From contig JADLAC010000002.1 of the NCBI GenBank assembly GCA_020848435.1, positions 124,001 through 188,000 of the forward strand: 64,000 bases of DNA. Direction: 5' to 3'. Origin of the DNA: Burkholderiales bacterium (GTDB lineage Bacteria; Pseudomonadota; Gammaproteobacteria; Burkholderiales; WYBJ01). This document shows positions 58,077 through 64,000 of this stretch, one piece after another. The first letter of the stretch is position 1. Each line of letters starts with the position of its first letter. The notes beneath the pieces are model-generated. The model saw only the letters and a program-made list of their open reading frames with translations. It was not told where the DNA came from and searched no databases. Both the position numbers and the translations under genes were made by a program.

Positions 58077-59053
58077 GCCGCACCTGCATGAGCGCTGTCG
58101 CCGGCGCTTTCGCCGCTGCGGCGCCATTCATGCTCGTCCATGCGCAGGCGCCATCCTGGCCGGCACGGCCGATCCGCCTGATCGTCATTTCCGCGCCCGG
58201 CGGTGCGAGCGACATCATGGCGCGCCTGCTGGGCGAGCAGCTTGGTGCGGGGCTCGGGCAAACCATCGTCATAGACAATCGGCCGAGCGCGGGCGGCATC
58301 GTCGGCACGGAGCTTGCGGCCAAGGCGGCGCCGGACGGATACACGCTCCTGCTCGGAAGCCCGGCGGCATTCGCCATTGCGCCTCACCTCAACCCCCGGC
58401 TCCCATACGATCCGGCGCGCGATTTCGTTCCGGTGGGACAGTTCTCGAGCCTCGCGTTCGCACTGATCGCGCATCCGGGGCTGCCCGTCCACTCGGTGCG
58501 CGAGCTGCTCGCGCTGGCGAAGGCTCGGCCCGGAAGCATCAACGTCGCTTCCGCAGGCAACGCCACCACCACCCATCTCGTGGCCGAATTGTTCAAGAGC
58601 GCCACGGCGCTGGACGTGGTGCATGTGCCCTTCAAGGGTGCGGCGCCTGCGATGGCGGCGCTGGCGGGCGGTCAAGTCCAAGTGATGTTCGATGCGCTAG
58701 TCACCTCGGTCCCGCAAGTACGCAGCGGAAAGGTCCGCGCCCTCGCCGTCACCGGCCGCGGCCGCTCCACGCTGCTGCCGGGGGTGCCCACCATGGCCGA
58801 AGCCGGCGTGGCCTCGTTCGTCGTCGGGAGCTGGTTCGGCGTGTTCGCCCCCGCGCGAACCCCGGCTGCGTATGTCCAGCGGCTCAACGCCGAGATCGCG
58901 CAGGCCGCGCAAGCACCGAAGCTGCGCGAACGCCTGGCGGCGCTCGGCGCCGAGGCTGCGAGCGGCAGCGCCGCTGCTTTCGGCCGCTTCGTGCGCGAGG
59001 AATCGGATCGCTTCGGGCGGCTCATAGCGAGCGCCAATATCCGGCTCGATTGA
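58073..59053 (+). CDS. Bug/TctC family periplasmic binding protein (17)
   Basis: 326 residues; signal peptide to LVHAQ (25). Loop motifs SAPGGASD and NRPSAGG (Ser for Gly in the second), and VPFKGAA in place of VPYKG. EAGVASFVVGSWFG follows. Its ATG lies within the stop of the isomerase gene, so expression is coupled. The sulfatase gene follows 36 bases later. Confidence 0.9.
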   Translation: MSRTCMSAVAGAFAAAAPFMLVHAQAPSWPARPIRLIVISAPGGASDIMARLLGEQLGAGLGQTIVIDNRPSAGGIVGTELAAKAAPDGYTLLLGSPAAFAIAPHLNPRLPYDPARDFVPVGQFSSLAFALIAHPGLPVHSVRELLALAKARPGSINVASAGNATTTHLVAELFKSATALDVVHVPFKGAAPAMAALAGGQVQVMFDALVTSVPQVRSGKVRALAVTGRGRSTLLPGVPTMAEAGVASFVVGSWFGVFAPARTPAAYVQRLNAEIAQAAQAPKLRERLAALGAEAASGSAAAFGRFVREESDRFGRLIASANIRLD

Positions 59054-59089
59054 CGGCGCGCGCTGCACGCAAAGGGGACGTTCAAGGCT

Positions 59090-60637
59090 ATGGAGCACAA
59101 GACGGGTTTCGCCCCCAACATCCTGCTCATCATGGCGGACCAGATGGCGGCACCGGCGCTGCCGGTGTATGGCCATCCGATCACGAAGGCGCCGCACCTC
59201 GAGGCCCTGGCCGCTTCTGGCGTCGTATTCGATGCGGCCTACTGCAACTTCCCCATCTGCGCCCCGTCGCGGCAGTCGATGCTCACGGGACGCTACGCGA
59301 GCGCGATCGGCGCCTTCGACAATGCCTGCGAGTTCCCCGCCTCCAATCCGACGTTGGTCCATCGCCTCGGCCTGCTCGGCTACCACACGAGCCTCGCCGG
59401 CAAGATGCACTTCGTCGGTCCGGACCAGTTGCACGGTTATGCCGAGCGGCTGACCACCGACATCATCGGCGCGGATTTCGTGCTCACGCCCGACTGGCGC
59501 GACGGCGAGCACAGCAACCCGGCCGGGGCGACCGTGCGCATGGTGCTGCAGTCGGGAAGCTGCCGGCGCAGCCTGCAAATCGATTATGACGACGAGGTGG
59601 AGCACTGCGCGTTGCAGAAGCTGTGGGATCTCGCCCGGGCGCCGCAAGCGCGGCCGTTCTTCCTGACCGTATCCTTCACGCATCCGCACTCGCCGTACAC
59701 CGCATCGCAGGCGCATTGGGCGCGCTACGAGGGCGAGGCGATCGACTTGCCGAGCGTGCCCGCGATGGCGCTCGAACGCATGGATGCCATGAGCCGCTGG
59801 CTGCAAGTGCAGCGCCACGCCGACCGGGTAGCGTTGAGCGATGAGCAACTGCGCACCATGCGCCGCGCCTACTACGCCATGATCAGCTACGTCGACGACA
59901 AGCTCGGGCGGATTCGCGACGTGCTCACCCAGACCGGCCTCGACCGCGATACCGTGGTGATCTTCCTCGCCGATCACGGCGAGATGGCGGGCGAGCGCGG
60001 CATGTGGTTCAAGTCGTCGTTCTTCGAATGGTCCGCGCGCGTGCCGATGATCGTGAGCTGGCCGGGGCACTTCGTGCCGCGGCGGGAGCCGCGGCCGGTA
60101 TCGCTGATCGATTTGCTGCCCACGCTGCTGGAGCTCGGTAGCGGCGAACCGCCGGCGATCGAAGTGCCCATCGACGGGCACAGTCTGGTGCCGCTGTTAC
60201 GAGACCCGGCCGCGGGCTGGACCCATCCGGTCATCGCCGAATTCACCGGCGAAGGGGTGCGTGCGCCGTGTCGCATGCTGCGCCGCGGGCGCTACAAGTA
60301 CATCTATACCCACGGCCATCCGGATCAGCTCTACGATCTCGCGGCCGATCCGAAGGAGCTGAGCGACCTGTCCGCACAGCCCGGCCATGCCGACTTGACC
60401 GCCGCGCTGCGCGCGCAGGCGTTGCGCGACTGGCATCCGGACGAGATCACGCGCGAAGTGCTTGCCTCGCAGCAGCGCCGGCTGCTGGTGCAGCGTGCGC
60501 TGCGTGCACCCCAGAGCGCAGCGACCTCGTGGGCGTACCGCGCGCGCGCTGACGACGAACGCCGTTATGTGCGCACGGGGAAGGCGAGCGACGCCAAGGC
60601 GCGCAAGCGCTTTCCCTATATCGAGCCGCCGGCGTGA
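59090..60637 (+). CDS. betC: Sulfatase, choline-sulfatase type
   Basis: 515-residue arylsulfatase-superfamily enzyme. The Cys converted to formylglycine is Cys57 in CAPSRQSMLTGR. Metal-binding Asp16-17 region MADQM and ADHGEMAG are present. WFKSSFFEWSARVPMIVSWPG-like block near 305 and the tail around AYRARADDERRYVR are features of choline-sulfatases, which release choline from choline-O-sulfate in the cytoplasm. No signal peptide is seen. The usual partners betA, betB and betI are not near; Bug genes flank it, so a different sulfate ester is possible. Confidence 0.85.
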   Translation: MEHKTGFAPNILLIMADQMAAPALPVYGHPITKAPHLEALAASGVVFDAAYCNFPICAPSRQSMLTGRYASAIGAFDNACEFPASNPTLVHRLGLLGYHTSLAGKMHFVGPDQLHGYAERLTTDIIGADFVLTPDWRDGEHSNPAGATVRMVLQSGSCRRSLQIDYDDEVEHCALQKLWDLARAPQARPFFLTVSFTHPHSPYTASQAHWARYEGEAIDLPSVPAMALERMDAMSRWLQVQRHADRVALSDEQLRTMRRAYYAMISYVDDKLGRIRDVLTQTGLDRDTVVIFLADHGEMAGERGMWFKSSFFEWSARVPMIVSWPGHFVPRREPRPVSLIDLLPTLLELGSGEPPAIEVPIDGHSLVPLLRDPAAGWTHPVIAEFTGEGVRAPCRMLRRGRYKYIYTHGHPDQLYDLAADPKELSDLSAQPGHADLTAALRAQALRDWHPDEITREVLASQQRRLLVQRALRAPQSAATSWAYRARADDERRYVRTGKASDAKARKRFPYIEPPA

Positions 60638-60687
60638 CGCGAGCTCACACGCAAGCGAGCGCCGGTGGACGTACTGGAGGCGGACTC

Positions 60688-61671
60688 ATGAGACGTTGCA
60701 TCGCACCTGCCAGCATCATGCTAATCGCGCTGGCGGGCGTTGCGCCCGGCGCCAGCGCCCAGGCGTATCCGGCGAAGCCGGTGCGCATCATCGTCGGTTT
60801 TCCCAGCGGGGGGGTGACCGACATCGTGGCGCGCATCATCGGCCAGAAGCTCAGCGAGAACCTCGGCCAACAGTTCGTGGTCGATAACCGGCCCGGCGGG
60901 GGCAGTGTCATCGCCTCCGAGATCACGGCCAAGGCAGCCCCCGACGGCTACACGCTCTCGCTCATCAGCACCAGCTTCGCCATCAACACGGGCTTCTACA
61001 AGACGTTACCCTACGATCCGATCAAGGATTTCGCCGCGGTGATTCTCGCTTCTTCCGCGCCGCAGGTCCTGGTCGCGAACCTGTCGCTGCCCGTCAAGTC
61101 GGTGGCCGACCTGGTCAACCTCGCGCGGGCGAAGCCGGGGCAGCTCAACTTCGCCTCCAGCGGGACCAGCAGCACCTCGCACCTGGCGGGCGAGTTGCTC
61201 AAGTCGCTGGCGAACATCGATCTCACGCACATTCCCTACAAGGGGGGCGCGGCGGTGATGATGCCCGATGTCATCTCCGGGCGCGTGCAGCTCTCGTTTC
61301 TATCGCTGCCCGGCACGTTGCCGCAGATTCGCGCGGGCAAAGTGCGCGCCATCGCGGTGACGTCCACCAAGCGTTCCGCTGCGGCACCCGATATTCCGAC
61401 CTTCGCCGAGGCCGGTATCGCGGGCTACGAGGCAGCGAGTTGGAGCGGTCTCGCCGCGCCGGCGGCCACACCGAAGACGATCGTCGCCAGGATCAACGCC
61501 GAAGCCTTGCGCGCGTTGCGGTCGCCGGACGTGATTGCCGCAATCGAGCGCCAGGGCGCGGATACGCTCGGGTCTTCGGCGGCGGAATTCGAGGCCTATC
61601 TCAAGGCGGAAATTGCGAAGTGGAAGAAATTGATCGTCGCTCTGGGCGCGCAGCTCGATCGATTTCAGTAA
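60688..61671 (+). CDS. Bug/TctC family periplasmic binding protein (18)
   Basis: 327 residues from the ATG at 60688 (TGGAGGCGG before it). Signal peptide to ASAQ (25). Loop motifs PSGGVTD (Ser for Pro-Gly spacing) and NRPGGGS; HIPYKGGA; EAGIAGYEAASWSG. Between the sulfatase and the CoA-transferase genes, same direction, 19 bases from the latter. Confidence 0.91.
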   Translation: MRRCIAPASIMLIALAGVAPGASAQAYPAKPVRIIVGFPSGGVTDIVARIIGQKLSENLGQQFVVDNRPGGGSVIASEITAKAAPDGYTLSLISTSFAINTGFYKTLPYDPIKDFAAVILASSAPQVLVANLSLPVKSVADLVNLARAKPGQLNFASSGTSSTSHLAGELLKSLANIDLTHIPYKGGAAVMMPDVISGRVQLSFLSLPGTLPQIRAGKVRAIAVTSTKRSAAAPDIPTFAEAGIAGYEAASWSGLAAPAATPKTIVARINAEALRALRSPDVIAAIERQGADTLGSSAAEFEAYLKAEIAKWKKLIVALGAQLDRFQ

Positions 61672-61690
61672 CGCAAGAGGACGAGCAACG

Positions 61691-62836
61691 ATGTCAGGCT
61701 GCTTGGACGGTATTCGGGTGTTGGAGCTGGCGCGCTTCCAGGCGGGACCGCGCGCCGGCATGGTCTTGTCCGACCTCGGCGCGGAAGTGATCAAGATCGA
61801 GAAGTTGGCTGGCGAGGAAACGCGCAAGTCGGCGCCGACCGTTCGCGGCCAGAGCGTCTATTTCAGCGTCTACAACCGAGGCAAGAAGAGCATCTGCCTC
61901 GACTTGCGCCAGGATGCGGGCAAGGCGGTGTTCTTCGATCTGCTGAAGAGCGCGGATTTCGTGCTGGAGAATTTTCGACCCGGGACGCTTGAGGAGATGG
62001 GGCTCGGTTTCGATGAGCTGGTGCGCGTCAAGCGCGACATCATCCTCGTGCGCTGCACCGGGTTCGGCCAGTACGGCCCCTACAAGGACCGGCCCTCGTT
62101 CGATCCGTTAGGCCAGGCGATGAGCGGGTTGATGAGCCTGACGGGCAAACCCATCGGCCGCCCGGTCGGTACCGCCTTCTCGGTGGTCGATCGAACGACC
62201 GCGCTGCACGCCACCATCGGTGCGCTGGCGGCATTGCGTCATCGCGATCGCACCGGCGAGGGCCAGGTGATCGACGTCTGCCTCATGGATTCCGCGCTGA
62301 CGATGGTCGAGATCCCGGCGTGCTATTACCTGGCGACAGGCGAGGAAGGCGGGGAGTCGGGACGACTGCCCTACGAAGCGAAGGATGGATGGGTCGTGGT
62401 CACGGGCGGCGTCACTGCCAAGCTCGTCGAGCGCCTGGCGGAGATGATCGGCAAGGACGCCGCGTTGCCGCAGGGCGCCGGCGGGTCGCTGTTCGGCCAC
62501 AACAATCCGATTCTGACCCAATGGTGCAAGCGTCACAGCGTGGCCGAAATCTGCGACAAGATGGTCGCGCTCGGCATCCCTGTCGCCCCCGTGCTGTCGA
62601 TTCCGCAGGTCGTGGAAGACCCGCACCTTTGGGAGCGCGAAATGCTCGTCAAGGTGAAGGACGAGCTGGCCGGCGAGCTGCACGTGCCGGGACTCGCCAT
62701 CAAGCTCTCCAAGACCCCGGGCAAGCTCGGCCCGGTGCCGATGCCCGGAGAGCATACCGAGGAGATCCTGTCGGCGCTGCCCGATTACGATCGCGACCAG
62801 ATCGCGCGGCTGCGTGCGGCGAAGGTGATCCAGTGA
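61691..62836 (+). CDS. CaiB/BaiF family (class III) CoA-transferase
   Basis: 381 residues. The N-terminal strip GIRVLELARFQAGPRAGMVLSDLGA-type block, broken here as VLELARFQAGPRAG and LSDLGAEVIKIE, is diagnostic. The catalytic Asp is probably Asp138 in RPSFDPLGQAMSG. NFRPGTLEEMGLG is a further family block. It would move CoA between carboxylic acids, giving a CoA-thioester for catabolism. Last gene of the plus-strand set beginning with Bug 16. Confidence 0.9.
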   Translation: MSGCLDGIRVLELARFQAGPRAGMVLSDLGAEVIKIEKLAGEETRKSAPTVRGQSVYFSVYNRGKKSICLDLRQDAGKAVFFDLLKSADFVLENFRPGTLEEMGLGFDELVRVKRDIILVRCTGFGQYGPYKDRPSFDPLGQAMSGLMSLTGKPIGRPVGTAFSVVDRTTALHATIGALAALRHRDRTGEGQVIDVCLMDSALTMVEIPACYYLATGEEGGESGRLPYEAKDGWVVVTGGVTAKLVERLAEMIGKDAALPQGAGGSLFGHNNPILTQWCKRHSVAEICDKMVALGIPVAPVLSIPQVVEDPHLWEREMLVKVKDELAGELHVPGLAIKLSKTPGKLGPVPMPGEHTEEILSALPDYDRDQIARLRAAKVIQ

Positions 62837-63005
62837 GCCGATAGCCCGGGGGGCGCGGCGACTTGCCTGATCGGGCGCCGTGCCGCGAAATCCCTTGGAC
62901 AGCGCCGCCGCGTCGAAGCGTCCGAGAGACACGTGCGGATTCGTGCTCGAGGCGACCCTGCCGCACGCCATAATGCCGCGGCGACGGCCGCCGTGCGGCG
63001 CGGTT

Positions 63006-63905
63006 TCAGCTTCGCTGCGCGTGCTGTAGCCACCAGCGCGCGATATCGATGCGGCGCGCGAACCAGACATCCGGGCGAGCGCGCGCGTAGCCCAGGAACC
63101 TGTCGATGACGCGCGCGATAGCCGGCCGCCCGCCGACGCGGCAATGCAGCCCGATGCTCATCATCTTGGTCTGCCGCGCGCTTTCCTCGTAGAGCGTGTC
63201 GAAGGTGTAGCGCATCATCGCGTGGAAGTCATCCGGGCCGCCGCCGCCGCCGCGAAACGCGCGGCCGTCGTTGACATCGTTCGCGTAGGGAACGACCAGC
63301 CACGGTTTGCCCGCGACAGCGACGTAATAGGGCACGTCGTCGTTGATCGCGTGGCAGCTATCGTAGATGAAGCCGCCTTCTTCGGCGAGCAGCTCGCGCG
63401 TGTGGATGCTCGGTCCATAACGCGGCATCCATCCCAAGGGACGCTCGCCCGTCATGCGCTCGAGCGCCGTCACCGCCTTGGCGATGGCGGCGCGTTCCTC
63501 GCCGCGCGTCATGCGGTGATGCTCTTCCCAGCGATAACCGTGGCCGGCCGGCTCATGCCCGCGCTTCGTGATCTCGCCTGCCAATTGCGCATTGCGCTCC
63601 AGGGCCAGCCCGCAGGCGAGAAACGTGCACTTGATGCGATGCTTGTCGAGCAGATCGAGCAGGCGCCAGACGCCGACACGGCTGCCGTACTCGAAGAACG
63701 ACTCGTTGATAAGATCGCGTTGATCGAGGGGAATGGGCGATGTCATGTCGCCCGTGGCTTCGCGCCGCGGGTCGCCGTCGAGCAGCGAGTATTCGGCCCC
63801 TTCCTCGTAATTGATCGTCACCTGCACGGCGAGCCGTGCGCCGTCCGGCCACTGCACCCGCGGTGGCAACATGCCGTAGCCGACGAAATCACGCGCTAGC
63901 GTCAT
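63006..63905 (-). CDS. Polysaccharide deacetylase family protein, PuuE-like
   Basis: 299 residues of the NodB-fold group typified by the allantoinase PuuE. VQWPDGARLAVQVTINYEEG (about 18-37) is the characteristic N-terminal block, followed by CTFLACGLALERN, the GHEPAGHGYRWEEHH strip with likely metal-site His residues (about 117-131) and PRYGPSIHTRELL. Substrate may be a cyclic ureide or amide rather than a sugar. It is convergent with the CoA-transferase gene; 169 bases lie between with no recognised feature. Confidence 0.83.
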   Translation of the reverse strand: MTLARDFVGYGMLPPRVQWPDGARLAVQVTINYEEGAEYSLLDGDPRREATGDMTSPIPLDQRDLINESFFEYGSRVGVWRLLDLLDKHRIKCTFLACGLALERNAQLAGEITKRGHEPAGHGYRWEEHHRMTRGEERAAIAKAVTALERMTGERPLGWMPRYGPSIHTRELLAEEGGFIYDSCHAINDDVPYYVAVAGKPWLVVPYANDVNDGRAFRGGGGGPDDFHAMMRYTFDTLYEESARQTKMMSIGLHCRVGGRPAIARVIDRFLGYARARPDVWFARRIDIARWWLQHAQRS

Positions 63906-63957
63906 TGCCGTCCTCCGCGGCTTCCATCGTCTGTTGGGGCGCGTGCGCGCCGGGGCT

Positions 63958-63999
63958 TCATCGCTGCCGGCATGATTCGAGCTGGCGATACACCCACTC
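63958..63999 (-). CDS. Possible 3' end of a gene running in from the right edge
   Basis: The minus strand has an open frame from the window edge to a TGA at 63958-63960, encoding EWVYRQLESCRQR. That looks like a soluble protein C-terminus. It lies 52 bases upstream of the PuuE-like gene in the same direction. Too short to identify; could be chance. Confidence 0.25.
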   Translation of the reverse strand, partial: EWVYRQLESCRQR

Positions 64000-64000
64000 G

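Noticed and set aside
62108..63070. 320-codon minus-strand frame over the CoA-transferase
   Set aside because: No motif; it overlaps a well-supported plus-strand gene. The part in the intergenic gap (62837-63005) showed no recognisable protein either.

Overview
The window is GC-rich, densely coded and almost certainly from a betaproteobacterium of the Burkholderiales, near the Alcaligenaceae/Comamonadaceae. Two things point there. The left end has the order pheA-hisC-tyrA-aroA-cmk-rpsA-ihfB-lapA-lapB-rfaE1-hldD-cysM. The right end has an extreme density of Bug (TctC-type) periplasmic binding protein genes.

Bases 1 to about 17,000 are core genome. They hold aromatic amino acid synthesis, cytidylate kinase, ribosomal protein S1, IHF-beta, LPS assembly control and ADP-heptose synthesis. 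Then come cysteine synthase B, an exonuclease, the 23S rRNA methyltransferase RlmD, a Bax-inhibitor-like membrane protein, a small XRE-type regulator, aspartokinase and two serine tRNAs (UGA and GCU anticodons). From about 17,000 to the end the window is an accessory catabolic region. It has 18 Bug genes in 44 kb and no recognisable TctA/TctB permease. Interspersed are single enzymes or short operons for organic-acid and CoA-thioester metabolism: dehydrogenases, flavoprotein reductases, acyl-CoA synthetases, enoyl-CoA hydratase, nitronate monooxygenase, CaiB-type CoA transferase, an MmgE/PrpD protein, hydrolases, a choline-sulfatase-type sulfatase and a PuuE-type deacetylase.

The most notable element is at 42,492-45,982. 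Two convergent genes each carry one in-frame TGA inside the exact motif U-G-S-C. If TGA is read as selenocysteine, each becomes one long protein (538 and 578 residues) with the same two-domain layout. Each TGA is followed, after the same 11-nt spacer, by a hairpin with a G in the first or second apical-loop position. The two stems differ in sequence but both pair, as expected of bacterial SECIS elements. Standard gene finding would cut each gene in two. Each is divergent from a Bug gene, giving the near-symmetrical order Bug(-) UGSC(+) UGSC(-) Bug(+) Bug(+).

There are also signs of decay. An acyl-CoA synthetase gene has lost about 500 internal codons in frame. A roughly 20-codon SDR C-terminus stands alone upstream of the PrpD gene. 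An ABC ATPase has no permease. A zinc-type alcohol dehydrogenase keeps its structural zinc cysteines but lacks catalytic zinc ligands. No integrase, transposase, rRNA or CRISPR array was seen.
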